Below, in pieces: positions 43,301 to 53,265 of a stretch of DNA of 64,000 bases. Numbering within the stretch: position 1 is the first letter of the stretch; every line of letters starts with the position of its first letter. The notes beneath the pieces were generated by a model that saw only the letters and a list, made by a program, of their open reading frames with translations, ran no database searches and had not been told where the DNA came from. A program made the translations under genes and the position numbers. The stretch spans positions 62,001 through 126,000 of the forward strand of contig NZ_NGUO01000008.1 of assembly GCF_002206635.1 (NCBI RefSeq), in the 5' to 3' direction. The stretch is from Polynucleobacter aenigmaticus (GTDB taxonomy: Bacteria > Pseudomonadota > Gammaproteobacteria > Burkholderiales > Burkholderiaceae).

Positions 43301-43726
43301 ATGAATAATTTAGATACACTTTTTGGTTTTCATCAAACTGCCCTAAAGGTAAGGGAGCAGCGTCAAGAATTATTGGCTGCCAACATTGCCAATTCTGACA
43401 CACCCAATTATAAAGCGCGTGACATTGACTTTGCTAAGGCATTGCAGGTTGCCCTAGCCAGCAATGGTCAGGCTGCTGGTACTAAAGGTGCGATTGCTAC
43501 AAGTTCCCCTTTGCATTTAACCCCAGATAGTTCAAAAGCGGGGGCGGTCGGTGATTTTGGAGAGGTTTTATATCGATCATCGATACAAGGCAGCGTAGAC
43601 GGAAACACCGTAGACGGTGATGTGGAGCGCAACGCCTTTACTGACAACGCAATCCGTTACGAGGCTAGCTTAACAATGCTCAAGTTAGAGATCCGAGATA
43701 TGTTGGCGGCCATTCAGAATCAGTAA
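43301..43726 (+). CDS. flgB: Flagellar rod protein FlgB
   Basis: Proximal rod subunit exported without signal peptide. The 141-residue protein has the rod/hook signature LLAANIANSDTPNYKARDID near residues 27-46. Normal length. AAAGGAAA lies upstream of the start. It heads the flgBCDEFGHIJ operon. Confidence 0.96.
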   Translation: MNNLDTLFGFHQTALKVREQRQELLAANIANSDTPNYKARDIDFAKALQVALASNGQAAGTKGAIATSSPLHLTPDSSKAGAVGDFGEVLYRSSIQGSVDGNTVDGDVERNAFTDNAIRYEASLTMLKLEIRDMLAAIQNQ

Positions 43727-43743
43727 TTTAAAAGGAGATCAAT

Positions 43744-44154
43744 ATGTCATCCCTATTTAATGTATTTAATATTTCCGGTTCGGCAATGAGTGCGCAATCA
43801 CAGCGACTTAATACTGTGGCTAGTAATTTGGCCAACGTGGATAGCGCTACCAGTGCAAATGGCCAGCCATATAAGGCAAAGCAGGTCGTTTTTAGTTCTA
43901 CGCCAACTGGGCCTGGCCAATCGCATGGTGTGAAGGTGGAAAAAATTATTGAAGATAGCTCTCCGGCAAAGCTAGTTCATGATCCCCATCATCCTATGGC
44001 CAATGCAGACGGTTTTGTCTCGATGCCAAACGTCAACGTCACGCAAGAAATGGTCAACATGATTTCGACATCGCGTGCCTACCAAAACAACGTAGAAACC
44101 ATGAATGCTGCAAAAACCATGCTGCAAAAAACATTGGCCATCGGCCAGCCTTAA
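43744..44154 (+). CDS. flgC: Flagellar rod protein FlgC
   Basis: Proximal rod subunit. The 136-residue protein has the N-terminal SGSAMSAQSQRLNTVASNLA and the C-terminal VNVTQEMVNMISTSRAYQNN coiled segment shared by the rod/hook family. AAAGGAGA precedes the start. Confidence 0.97.
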   Translation: MSSLFNVFNISGSAMSAQSQRLNTVASNLANVDSATSANGQPYKAKQVVFSSTPTGPGQSHGVKVEKIIEDSSPAKLVHDPHHPMANADGFVSMPNVNVTQEMVNMISTSRAYQNNVETMNAAKTMLQKTLAIGQP

Positions 44155-44168
44155 CAAGGAGAGTGTAA

Positions 44169-44882
44169 ATGACGACAATTCAAAATCAATCCATGCCTAG
44201 CAGTTTGATGAGCTCCATGAATGGAACCAAGGTTCCGGCAGGATCGGCTAGTGCAACTAGCGCCGCTGCAGCTGCAGCATCAGCCAATTCCACTCAGGGA
44301 ATTAAAGATAATTTTATGAAGATGTTGGTTGCGCAGATGCAATACCAAGATCCCACTCAGCCGGTGGATAGTGCGCAGATGACCAGTCAGTTGGCGCAGC
44401 TATCTAGCGTTGATGGCATCAATAAATTGAATGACTCAATGGCATCTATGGTTGCAAGCTTGCAATCGAGCCAAGCTTATCAAGCATCGACCATGATAGG
44501 TCATACCGTGATGGTGTCTGGTTCATCTTTACAGCTTACAAAAGGGCAGGGTTCATTTAGCGTGCAACTGCCATCATCTGCCGATAAGGTGAGTGTAAAT
44601 GTGCTCAATGCATCTGGACAGACTGTGAAAACCATCAACCTGGGCTCTAATTCTAGCGGCACAATTCCGGTAGCTTGGAATGGTAAAGATGCTGGTGGCA
44701 ACGTCTTACCCGATGGCGCATACACCTTGCAAGTCATGGCCTCGTCTGGTGGTAAGTCTATTAGTGCAAGTGCTGCAACTTATGCAACGGTTAACAGCGT
44801 TTCAAACGCTGGTGGCAGTGTCATGCTCAACCTCAATAACAACACATCTGTTGGCGCTGCCAATGTGATACAAATTCTGTAA
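44169..44882 (+). CDS. flgD: Hook capping protein FlgD
   Basis: FlgD caps the growing hook and is lost on completion. The 237-residue protein has the conserved N-terminal segment DNFMKMLVAQMQYQDPTQPV, then two beta domains (Tudor-like and Fn3-like; GKDAGGNVLPDGAYTLQV is typical). AAGGAGAG precedes the start. Confidence 0.97.
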   Translation: MTTIQNQSMPSSLMSSMNGTKVPAGSASATSAAAAAASANSTQGIKDNFMKMLVAQMQYQDPTQPVDSAQMTSQLAQLSSVDGINKLNDSMASMVASLQSSQAYQASTMIGHTVMVSGSSLQLTKGQGSFSVQLPSSADKVSVNVLNASGQTVKTINLGSNSSGTIPVAWNGKDAGGNVLPDGAYTLQVMASSGGKSISASAATYATVNSVSNAGGSVMLNLNNNTSVGAANVIQIL

Positions 44883-44899
44883 ATCATTAGGAGATCACT

Positions 44900-46243
44900 A
44901 TGTTTTTTGAACAAGGATTAAGCGGATTAAATGCGGCAGCACAAAGTCTGAGCGTGGTTGGCAAGAATATTGCTAATGCAAATACGGTTGGATATAAATC
45001 GGCGAGCATTAACTTTAGCGATGTGATGTCAAACTCATTAGGTGCGAATAGTTCTGGCCTAAGCCTTCAAACTGGAGCTGGCCCTACAAACTCCCATATT
45101 CAGCAGTCATTCTCACAAGGTACCATTAGTGCATCCACCAATCCGCTGGATGTGGCGATTAATGGCAACGGCTTTTTTCGCATGGTTGACGGGACTACTA
45201 GCGATATTTCATATACACGTGCAGGCCAATTTCAACTAGATGCTACTGGTGGAATTGTCAATGCCATCGGGCAGAAATTATCGGGCTATATGGCCACTAA
45301 TGGCGTTATTAATACTGGTGCATTAACGCCATTAAATCTCTCTGAGTTTCAGACGATGGCGCAAAGTATTACTTCGGAAGTAAGGGCGGATTTGAATTTA
45401 CACGCAGGAACCACTGGTATTGACGCAACCACTAGTACAACAGTTAGTGGCGTTACAAGTTTTGCAAGTACATTTGATCCTACTGACTCTACTAAGTACA
45501 ATTTTTCTGCTCCAACAACCGTCTATGATTCATTGGGTGTAAGTCATAATCTGCAACTCTATTTCACAAAAAATTCAACTACAAATACTGGCGCAGATAG
45601 CACTTGGAACGTCTATAGCACTCCTGCAACAACCACCTCTGGAAGTGATTTTAGTACCTTGGGACAGGTCAATTTTGATGCTGATGGTGTAGTTACTTCT
45701 GCCAATACTATTGGGGTTGATTCTGCAAAGGGTATAGCTTCGAGTGCAGGTGTGGCTTTTGGCATAAATACTTTTACAGGCGTGCCTATTGATGGTAGTG
45801 GCGATCTCGCCACTATTGATCTATCCGCACTTACGCAACAGGGTGCACAGTCCTATACCAATAACATGACCCAAAATGGATATCCAGCTGGGATTATGAG
45901 TAAATTTCACATTGGTAATGATGGTCAAATTATTGGAACCTATACCAATGGAGAAAGCCAAACGCTTGGTCAGGTAGCACTAGCAACTTTTGCGAGTACT
46001 GCTGGTTTGCAAGCGCTGGGCAACAATTCTTGGCTGCAAACTTCTTATTCAGGTATAGCAACTACAGGTGCGCCTGGTGCTGGTGGCCTGGGTGCACTGC
46101 AATCATCCGCCTTAGAGATGTCCAACGTTGATCAAACGGCTGATATGGTTGCATTACTTGCGGCGCAGCGGGCTTTTCAAGCAAATGCACAGACCATTAA
46201 GGCAGAGGATCAAATCGCACAAACCTTAGTCAATATGGCTTAA
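44900..46243 (+). CDS. flgE: Flagellar hook protein FlgE
   Basis: The 447-residue hook subunit with N-terminal GLSGLNAAAQSLSVVGKNIA and NANTVGYKSASINFSDVM, a variable central region rich in Thr/Ser, and the C-terminal LEMSNVDQTADMVALLAAQR motif. Slightly longer than E. coli FlgE because of the central part. Confidence 0.97.
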   Translation: MFFEQGLSGLNAAAQSLSVVGKNIANANTVGYKSASINFSDVMSNSLGANSSGLSLQTGAGPTNSHIQQSFSQGTISASTNPLDVAINGNGFFRMVDGTTSDISYTRAGQFQLDATGGIVNAIGQKLSGYMATNGVINTGALTPLNLSEFQTMAQSITSEVRADLNLHAGTTGIDATTSTTVSGVTSFASTFDPTDSTKYNFSAPTTVYDSLGVSHNLQLYFTKNSTTNTGADSTWNVYSTPATTTSGSDFSTLGQVNFDADGVVTSANTIGVDSAKGIASSAGVAFGINTFTGVPIDGSGDLATIDLSALTQQGAQSYTNNMTQNGYPAGIMSKFHIGNDGQIIGTYTNGESQTLGQVALATFASTAGLQALGNNSWLQTSYSGIATTGAPGAGGLGALQSSALEMSNVDQTADMVALLAAQRAFQANAQTIKAEDQIAQTLVNMA

Positions 46244-46297
46244 AGCCTAATTTACTTGGTTAATGATAAATAGCTAAAAGCACGAAAAGGAACTGAT

Positions 46298-47038
46298 ATG
46301 GATCGCATGATTTACACGGCTATGACGGGCGCTCAGCACATCCTAGATCAGCAGGCGACTAATTCTCATAATTTAGCAAATGCTACATCTACAGGATTTA
46401 AGGCGCAGATTGATTCTTTCCGGGCGGTTCCTGTAGTTGGAGGGGACTTAGATACCCGCACCTTTGCTGTCAGCACAACATCTGGCGCCGACTTTACTCC
46501 CGGGGCAATTCAGCAGACTGGTCGTAGTTTAGATGTTGCGGTGGAGGGCAAGGGCTGGTTTTGTGTACAGCGTGCCAATGGTACTGAGGGCTATACACGC
46601 AATGGATCATTTAAGGTAAACGCAAACGGTGTGCTGCAAACTGCTACCGGATTGAGTGTACTGGGCGATGGTGGCCCAATCAGTATTCCACCAAATGCAT
46701 TAATTACGGTAGCTGGTGATGGCTCTATATCTAGTGTGAATGATGGCGTCCTTCCTGGGCCATCCACACCCATGGATAGATTAAAGCTCGTCAACCCAAA
46801 CGAAAAGAATTTAGTGCGTGGTGATGACGGTTTATTTAATGTCCGAAGTGGTGGCCCAGCGCAAGCGGATGCTACTGTCAAAGTCGTACACGGGGCCTTG
46901 GAAAGTTCGAACGTCAATGTAGTGCAAGGCATGGTCAATATGATTTCACTGGCACGTCAATTTGATATTCAAATGAAGCTTTTGCAAAACGCTGAGAATA
47001 ATGATAGCAAAGCAGCTCAGTTCTATAGTTTGGCTTGA
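46298..47038 (+). CDS. flgF: Flagellar rod protein FlgF
   Basis: Proximal rod subunit of 246 residues. MTGAQHILDQQATNSHNLAN and the C-terminal LESSNVNVVQGMVNMISLAR match FlgF. AAAAGGAA lies upstream. Order and length are normal. Confidence 0.96.
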   Translation: MDRMIYTAMTGAQHILDQQATNSHNLANATSTGFKAQIDSFRAVPVVGGDLDTRTFAVSTTSGADFTPGAIQQTGRSLDVAVEGKGWFCVQRANGTEGYTRNGSFKVNANGVLQTATGLSVLGDGGPISIPPNALITVAGDGSISSVNDGVLPGPSTPMDRLKLVNPNEKNLVRGDDGLFNVRSGGPAQADATVKVVHGALESSNVNVVQGMVNMISLARQFDIQMKLLQNAENNDSKAAQFYSLA

Positions 47039-47102
47039 GTGCACGTGTGACAAGATAAGAATAATTGCTGAGAAGTCGTTAGCTTAAATAAAAGGAAACA
47101 AA

Positions 47103-47891
47103 ATGATTAGGTCCTTGTGGATTTCAAAAACAGGTTTAGATGCGCAACAAACGCAAATGGATGTGATTACCAACAACTTGGCAAACGTCAGCACTAATGG
47201 TTTTAAGCGTTCACGTGCTGTTTTTGAGGATTTGCTCTATCAAAATATGCGTCAAGCGGGAGCCCAATCATCACAGCAAACCCAATTACCATCAGGTATG
47301 CAATTGGGTACGGGTGTAAGGCCAGTGGCTACAGAGCGTATTTTTTCACAAGGTAATTTGCAGCAAACAAGTAATAACACGGATATTGCGATTAATGGTG
47401 GCGGATTCTTTCAAGTGCTCATGCCAGATGGTAGTGCTGCCTATACACGTGATGGCAGTTTTCAAGTGAACTCCACTGGGCAGTTGGTTACTGCTAGTGG
47501 CTATACCGTGCAACCAGCTATTACCATTCCCGCCAATACACAAAGTGTTACTGTAGGTCGTGATGGTGTGGTTTCAGTCACCTTACCAAACTCTACGGCA
47601 ATTACCCAGGTAGGCACTATTCAGTTATCCACGTTTATGAATCCCGCTGGTTTGAGTGCCAAAGGTGAAAACCTGTACGTAGAAACATCTGCCTCCGGTA
47701 ATCCGAATACGACAACACCAGGATTAAATGGATCTGGTGTCTTACAGCAAGGTTACGTTGAAACATCCAATGTGAACGTTGTTGAGGAAATGGTCAACAT
47801 GATTCAAACGCAGCGTGCCTATGAGATCAATAGTAAAGCGGTAACAGCGTCTGATCAAATGCTCCAAAAACTATCGCAACTTGGCGGTTAA
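47103..47891 (+). CDS. flgG: Flagellar distal rod protein FlgG
   Basis: The 262-residue distal rod subunit. [20 protein letters not shown] and [20 protein letters not shown] at the N-terminus and [20 protein letters not shown] at the C-terminus are diagnostic. Normal length. Confidence 0.98.
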   Translation: MIRSLWISKTGLDAQQTQMDVITNNLANVSTNGFKRSRAVFEDLLYQNMRQAGAQSSQQTQLPSGMQLGTGVRPVATERIFSQGNLQQTSNNTDIAINGGGFFQVLMPDGSAAYTRDGSFQVNSTGQLVTASGYTVQPAITIPANTQSVTVGRDGVVSVTLPNSTAITQVGTIQLSTFMNPAGLSAKGENLYVETSASGNPNTTTPGLNGSGVLQQGYVETSNVNVVEEMVNMIQTQRAYEINSKAVTASDQMLQKLSQLGG

Positions 47892-47923
47892 TTTTTAAAG
47901 AATATTTAAATTCTCAGTTGAAA

Positions 47924-48607
47924 ATGACGCTTCTAAAAAATTACACGGTATCAAGATGTGGATTCTTTGCATTGTCAGCATATTTAATATGCGGGTTAAG
48001 TGCGTGCTCCATTACGCCAAGCACGATTACACAGAATCCAGGTACCTCGAAGGTAACCAATTACGAATTACCACCACCAAACCCTGGCTCCATTTATAGC
48101 TCTGCCTCCTATCGACCGATGTTTGAGGGTAGGCGTGCACGAATGGTCGGTGATGTTTTGACGATTACCATCAATGAAAATACAGCGGCAAGCAAAGATG
48201 GTGGCGGCTCGGCAAGTAAAAAAGGCGCAGCTAATAGTGCCTTTAGCAATATGTTTGGTACAACTATAGAGCCTACATTTAAAACTAGTAATGACAGTGG
48301 ATACGAGGCAAAAGCCGCTAACAATACTAGCAATACCTTTAATGGGTACATTACAGCTACCGTCATCGATGTCAGACCTAATGGCCATTTAGTGGTTACG
48401 GGTGAGAAACAGGTTGCATTTGACCAGGGGATTGAGTTCGTCCGATTCTCCGGAGTGGTAAATCCGGACATGATCACTACTGGTAATTCGGTGTCATCCA
48501 ATACGATTGCTGACGCCCGTTTTGAATATCGCACCAATACCACTTTAGATCTGGCCAATATCGGCAGCATGCTCAATCGCTTTTTCTTAAGCATAGTCCC
48601 TTTTTAA
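47924..48607 (+). CDS. flgH: Flagellar L-ring lipoprotein FlgH
   Basis: Outer-membrane L-ring subunit. Signal peptide with lipobox (LSAC, Cys28) read from the ATG at 47924. GDVLTITINENTAASKDGGG and the C-terminal DARFEYRTNTTLDLANIGSM match the family. Total about 227 residues, normal length. Confidence 0.96.
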   Translation: MTLLKNYTVSRCGFFALSAYLICGLSACSITPSTITQNPGTSKVTNYELPPPNPGSIYSSASYRPMFEGRRARMVGDVLTITINENTAASKDGGGSASKKGAANSAFSNMFGTTIEPTFKTSNDSGYEAKAANNTSNTFNGYITATVIDVRPNGHLVVTGEKQVAFDQGIEFVRFSGVVNPDMITTGNSVSSNTIADARFEYRTNTTLDLANIGSMLNRFFLSIVPF

Positions 48608-48619
48608 ATTGATGTGCGC

Positions 48620-49744
48620 ATGAATCGTTTGTTCAAATTGGTTTCTCATTTCGGGTTAATAATCTTGACCGCCATGATCGTTGTGGGGCCCGTATATGCT
48701 GAGCGTTTAAAGGATTTGGCAACCATACAGGGTGTTCGAAGTAACCAATTAATTGGCTATGGTTTGGTAGTGGGTTTAGAGGGTACAGGCGACCAAACTA
48801 CGCAAACACCATTTACACTGCAGACAACTATCAGTATGTTGCAGTCAATGGGGATTACATTACCGCCAGGCACCAATATGATGATGCAATTAAAGAATAT
48901 TGCTGCTGTGATGGTAACTACTACATTACCGCCATTTGCGCAGATAGGACAAACGCTTGATGTCACGGTCTCATCGATGGCTAATGCTAAAAGTATTAAA
49001 GGCGGCACTCTATTGATGACGCCCTTGAAGGGTGCAGATGGTCAAAATTACGCTATTGCGCAGGGTAATTTAGTGGTGGCGGGTGCTGGAGCTTCGGCTA
49101 ATGGCAGTTCAACAACGATTAATCAATTAAGTGTGGGCCGAATTTCAGCGGGCGCTACCGTTGAGAGAGTGATTCCCAATAATTTGACACAGCTTTCGAC
49201 CATTAGCCTGGAGCTAAAGGATTCCGATTTTTCAACTGCCAGTTTGGTAGCTAAAGAAATTAATCGATCCTTTGGGCAGGATATTGCATTTGCTCAAGAT
49301 GGCCGCGTGATTCATGTTCGTCCGAATAACGCTGATGGTAATCGTGTAGCTTTTTTAGCGGCGCTTGAGTCGATTAATGTGAACCCAGGTAAGGGGGCCG
49401 CAAAGGTAATACTTAATGCACGCACCGGATCTATCGTCTTAAATCAAACAGTTACACTCGAAAACTGTGCAGTAGCACACGGGAACTTAAGTGTAGTCAT
49501 TGGTACCGCACCAGTGGTTAGTCAGCCTAATGCATTTGCTTCTGGTAGAACTGTAGAGTCCAAGGTCTCTCAAATTTCTATCAATCAAGATCCAGGCAAC
49601 GTAATTCAATTGGGTGCCGGCACTTCCTTATCTGATGTGGTTAGGGGTCTCAATGCTATTGGAGCAACACCACAAGATTTATTGGCAATCTTGCAAGCAA
49701 TTAAAGCAGCTGGATCCTTACGAGCTGATCTTGAAATTATTTAA
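48620..49744 (+). CDS. flgI: Flagellar P-ring protein FlgI
   Basis: Periplasmic P-ring subunit of about 374 residues with a signal peptide ending VYA, followed by ERLKDLATIQGVRSNQLIGY and GLVVGLEGTGDQT, the FlgI start. The ATG at 48620 is chosen; a GTG two codons earlier is possible. The C-terminal LNAIGATPQDLLAILQAIKA is conserved. Confidence 0.98.
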   Translation: MNRLFKLVSHFGLIILTAMIVVGPVYAERLKDLATIQGVRSNQLIGYGLVVGLEGTGDQTTQTPFTLQTTISMLQSMGITLPPGTNMMMQLKNIAAVMVTTTLPPFAQIGQTLDVTVSSMANAKSIKGGTLLMTPLKGADGQNYAIAQGNLVVAGAGASANGSSTTINQLSVGRISAGATVERVIPNNLTQLSTISLELKDSDFSTASLVAKEINRSFGQDIAFAQDGRVIHVRPNNADGNRVAFLAALESINVNPGKGAAKVILNARTGSIVLNQTVTLENCAVAHGNLSVVIGTAPVVSQPNAFASGRTVESKVSQISINQDPGNVIQLGAGTSLSDVVRGLNAIGATPQDLLAILQAIKAAGSLRADLEII

Positions 49745-49758
49745 TCCCATTTAATTTG

Positions 49759-50826
49759 ATGAGCTCAATACTGAATACTTCTGGACTTGCCGATTTGAGC
49801 GGTCAATTGGCAATGGATGCTAATGGATTAGGCGCTTTAAAGCGGTCGGCAAAAGAAAACTCTCCGCAAGCAATTAAGGAAGTGGCAAAGCAGTTTGAAG
49901 CGATATTTATGAATATGATGCTCAAAAGCATGCGTGATGCATCACCGCAAGATGGCTTATTTGATAGTGAGCAGAGTAAAACATTTACCTCGATGCTAGA
50001 TCAGCAGTTAAGTCAGAAATTGGCATCCAAGGGGATTGGTTTGGCCAATGTATTGGTTCGTCAATTGACTAAGTCTGACATTTCACCTGAAAAGGCACTC
50101 GGCACTGATTTAACTAAGCAATTAAATAATCACTTTAATCATCATAGCCCGATTGTAGGGGGTGGAGCATTGCCGACACCAGTGCCTTCCTTGCAACATG
50201 ATGGCTATTCAACAGTGCATCAGTTAGTCGGCATGGATAAGACAGGGCTGAATAGGGCCAACGGTGTTGCTGGAGTGATTGAAAATACTGGTCCAGTAGA
50301 AAATGGTCTTGTTGATGAGCTTAAAAAAGTAGTTAGTAAAGCTGTTGCTAAAGATCAAGTCTCTTTACGCAGCATTAGCGATGAGTTCACTAGCAAAATG
50401 GCTTCTTATGCAAAGATCGCTAGCTTAGCTACAGGATTGCCCATGAATTTTATGATGGGTCAAGCGGCCCTAGAGACTGGTTGGGGTAAAAAAGAAATCA
50501 AAGGCCTTGATGGCGCAGTAAGTAATAACCTATTTGCTATTAAGGCCTCGGCCAATTGGACGGGGAAGGTTGTTTCGACCATCACTAGTGAGTATATTCA
50601 TGGAGTAAAACAGCAGCGCATTGAAAGATTCCGCGCCTACGACTCTTATGCAGACTCTTTTAAGGATTTTGCCAATATGATTAAAAATAGCCCGCGCTAT
50701 CAACAGGTCATGAATAATTTACATAGCGCTACTGACTATGCTCAGGCGCTCCAGAGTGCAGGTTACGCTACAGATCCCCAATATGCTCTAAAGTTGGCCG
50801 GTACAATTAAGCAAATTCGGCCTTAA
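49759..50826 (+). CDS. flgJ: Rod-cap and muramidase FlgJ
   Basis: FlgJ scaffolds the rod (N-terminal domain, about 1-115; VAKQFEAIFMNMMLKSMRDA) and cuts peptidoglycan with its C-terminal glucosaminidase-type domain (about 215-355; GQAALETGWGKKEI with catalytic Glu, NNLFAIKASANWTGKVV, YDSYADSFKDFANMI). Read from the ATG at 49759, about 355 residues. It ends the flgB operon in this window; flgK and flgL do not follow. Confidence 0.96.
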   Translation: MSSILNTSGLADLSGQLAMDANGLGALKRSAKENSPQAIKEVAKQFEAIFMNMMLKSMRDASPQDGLFDSEQSKTFTSMLDQQLSQKLASKGIGLANVLVRQLTKSDISPEKALGTDLTKQLNNHFNHHSPIVGGGALPTPVPSLQHDGYSTVHQLVGMDKTGLNRANGVAGVIENTGPVENGLVDELKKVVSKAVAKDQVSLRSISDEFTSKMASYAKIASLATGLPMNFMMGQAALETGWGKKEIKGLDGAVSNNLFAIKASANWTGKVVSTITSEYIHGVKQQRIERFRAYDSYADSFKDFANMIKNSPRYQQVMNNLHSATDYAQALQSAGYATDPQYALKLAGTIKQIRP

Positions 50827-51327
50827 AAAACTGTTTAGACTTAGTAGACTATCTTAGCCAGTCCTATACAAAATAGTAAATCCAAATTTAAAGTGCTGCA
50901 AATGATCTTCAGAGCAGATCACTCCTTTGTAACCCACATCAATACGAACATCCCAAGTAAGCGACCTTACTAGAGCAGACCATGTTGTCTTAATTGAGCT
51001 ATGTGACGGAGCTGGCTCTTGATCATGTAGGGCCTTGTCTTACGCTTTGTTCAGTAGCTGACCTTCATTCACATTTATTAAAACATTTCAACGTAAACCT
51101 ATGAGATAGCTGGGTTTCCTCGCTCTTATTCGCTAATTCAATTTGTCATTCAAATAGTAAAGTCATCCCTAAATCTCGGTGAAGGCGTATGAAATCTGGA
51201 GGCAAAGGGGATTTGGTGGTGAGGAAAAATACGGAAGCTTAATCATTTCAATTTTTATATTAAGAAGTCATAAACACAGCATTATTTTTAAACTTATTTA
51301 ACGAATAAACCTCTTTAGGAGAAATAC
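50827..51327 (+). other. 501-bp intergenic region before the chemosensory operon
   Basis: No gene of reasonable length, RNA or clear terminator was found. It must contain the promoter of the chemosensory operon. No good sigma-28 site was found on the plus strand; TAAAGTCA at 51161 has no matching -10. A long leader or an unrecognised small RNA cannot be excluded. Confidence 0.5.
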
Positions 51328-53244
51328 ATGGCACTAGTTAAAAAACCAACCGCATCAACTGCAAGTTTAGGCGCAGATATTAAGGGTAATGCAGCTTCCA
51401 ATCGCGAGGCTGATGCCGCGCGTAAAAAAGCAAGAACCCTGGGCAAGCAACAACAGGCTGCTGAGCGTATTGCCGCTGCAACTGCCGAATTGGCTTCGGG
51501 TATTGCTGAAGCTGCCGCTGCAACCGAAGAGTTAAAGCGTATATCAGATCAAATTGCCACGGTCGCAGAAGAAGCGTCTGGCGCGGCCCAGGAATCATTA
51601 GCTGGGTTTACGCAGGTAGCGGGCGCTATTGATCGCCAGCTACAAAATGCTGACATTAGCCAGTCTAAATTAGAGGCAACTCAAGGTTTGATCGTTTCAA
51701 CTAGCAATGATATTGCTGAGCTTATTACTAATGTAGGTATTGCCGCTCAACGTCAAGCAGCTTCAGTAACAATGGTTATCGAGCTGGAAAAGCAAGCGGC
51801 TAACATCGGAGATATCGTTAAAGCTGTTGCCCGTATTGCTGATCAAACTAATCTATTGGCATTGAACGCTGCAATCGAAGCAGCTCGGGCTGGGCAGCAT
51901 GGCAAGGGATTTGCTGTTGTTGCTGATGAAGTCAGAACTTTGGCAGAAACTTCAGAAAAGAGCGCCAAACAGATTCAAGAGTTAGTCGGTCAAATTCAAG
52001 ATGATGTGAAGAATATTGCAACGGGTATTAATACTTCTGCAGAAACTATGGAATCTGAGGCAGTTAAAGCTCAAGTAATCACAGTTCAGAATGAACAAAT
52101 TCGTTTAGATACAATCGCTTGCGTTGTCGGTATTCAGGAAATTGCAACGGGCGCAACCCAATCTAACGCTGCCGCTGAACAGGCATTGAAGGGCTCACAG
52201 GATATAGCTGCTGCTGCAGAAGAGCAATCTGCTGCTGCCGAAGAGGGTGCTAAAACCGTTGATGAGCAAGGCTCAGCATTAGCCCAAGCAGAACAAGCAG
52301 CTCAGTCTTTAGCTGAATTGAGTGAAGATCTTAAAAACTCTACCGATGTGGCTAAGAGCGCTGAAGAGGTAGCTTCTTCTGCCGAACAATTATCTTCTGC
52401 AGTACAAGAAATTAATCGTGCTGCTGCGCAAGTAATGACTGCCATAGAGCAAATTAGTAGAGCTGCTGGAACACAGTCTGCAGCCGCTGATCAATCTGCC
52501 GCTGCCATTACCCAAATTGAAACTGGTTTAGAGGTTTCACAGGCTCGTGCAACAGACATTGGCTCAAAAATTACAACCATTCAATCTCTCTTGGGAGTTA
52601 ATAAGACAAGTGTTGATGCTTTGATCGTTGGAATTACTACCTCTGTAGAGGCAACTATTGAAAGTGTTAAGAAGGTCAAAGATTTAGAGCTGGTATCCCG
52701 TCGTATTGATAAGATCGTTGAAGCAATTTCAACTGTATCCATTCAAACCAATATGTTAGCTGTTAACGGTGCTATTGAAGCGGCTCGTGCCGGTGAGTTC
52801 GGTAAGGGTTTTGTAGTAGTTGCCACTGACATTCGTAATCTGGCACATGATTCCTCTGAAAATGCTGATCGCATTAAAGATTTGGTTAAGGCAGTTCAGG
52901 ATCAAATTACAGTCGTGGGACGTGATTTAGAGGAGATTGCAGTAACTGCAAATACTGAGATTGAAAGAGCAAAAGCAAGCACTACCAACTTAGTCATTAT
53001 TGAATCTGACATGGGTATTGTAGATAAAGGTACTCAGGAAATCTTAGCTGCCTCTAATGAAATAGCCACTACTATTGGCCAGGTCAAAAAAGGTATTGAG
53101 CAAATTGCGAATGCGGCTACTGAAGCCTCTACAGCAGCTGCTCAAGCAGCGAGCGCTGCTAAGCAACAATCTGATGGTGCCGAAGAATTAGCCTCCGCGA
53201 TCGAGGAAATTGCTTCTTTGGCTGATGAATTACAAAGCGCTTAA
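51328..53244 (+). CDS. Soluble methyl-accepting chemotaxis-type protein with two signalling tips
   Basis: A 638-residue, almost fully helical cytoplasmic protein with no membrane helix and no recognisable sensor domain. It carries two separate kinase-control tips: [20 protein letters not shown] with [14 protein letters not shown] (about 175-207) and [20 protein letters not shown] with [14 protein letters not shown] (about 476-508). A normal receptor subunit has one. The region between and around is heptad-rich (Ala/Glu/Gln). The last 30 residues are not a typical CheR/CheB pentapeptide tail. It begins the operon, with AGGAGA before the start and the triple-CheW gene following. Confidence 0.92.
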   Translation: MALVKKPTASTASLGADIKGNAASNREADAARKKARTLGKQQQAAERIAAATAELASGIAEAAAATEELKRISDQIATVAEEASGAAQESLAGFTQVAGAIDRQLQNADISQSKLEATQGLIVSTSNDIAELITNVGIAAQRQAASVTMVIELEKQAANIGDIVKAVARIADQTNLLALNAAIEAARAGQHGKGFAVVADEVRTLAETSEKSAKQIQELVGQIQDDVKNIATGINTSAETMESEAVKAQVITVQNEQIRLDTIACVVGIQEIATGATQSNAAAEQALKGSQDIAAAAEEQSAAAEEGAKTVDEQGSALAQAEQAAQSLAELSEDLKNSTDVAKSAEEVASSAEQLSSAVQEINRAAAQVMTAIEQISRAAGTQSAAADQSAAAITQIETGLEVSQARATDIGSKITTIQSLLGVNKTSVDALIVGITTSVEATIESVKKVKDLELVSRRIDKIVEAISTVSIQTNMLAVNGAIEAARAGEFGKGFVVVATDIRNLAHDSSENADRIKDLVKAVQDQITVVGRDLEEIAVTANTEIERAKASTTNLVIIESDMGIVDKGTQEILAASNEIATTIGQVKKGIEQIANAATEASTAAAQAASAAKQQSDGAEELASAIEEIASLADELQSA

Positions 53245-53265
53245 TAGCTTAAGGAAATCCATAAC

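Noticed and set aside
51161-51187. Sigma-28 promoter before the chemosensory operon (TAAAGTCA)
   Set aside because: At the 11-base spacing the downstream sequence is CGGTGAAG, which does not match GCCGATAA.
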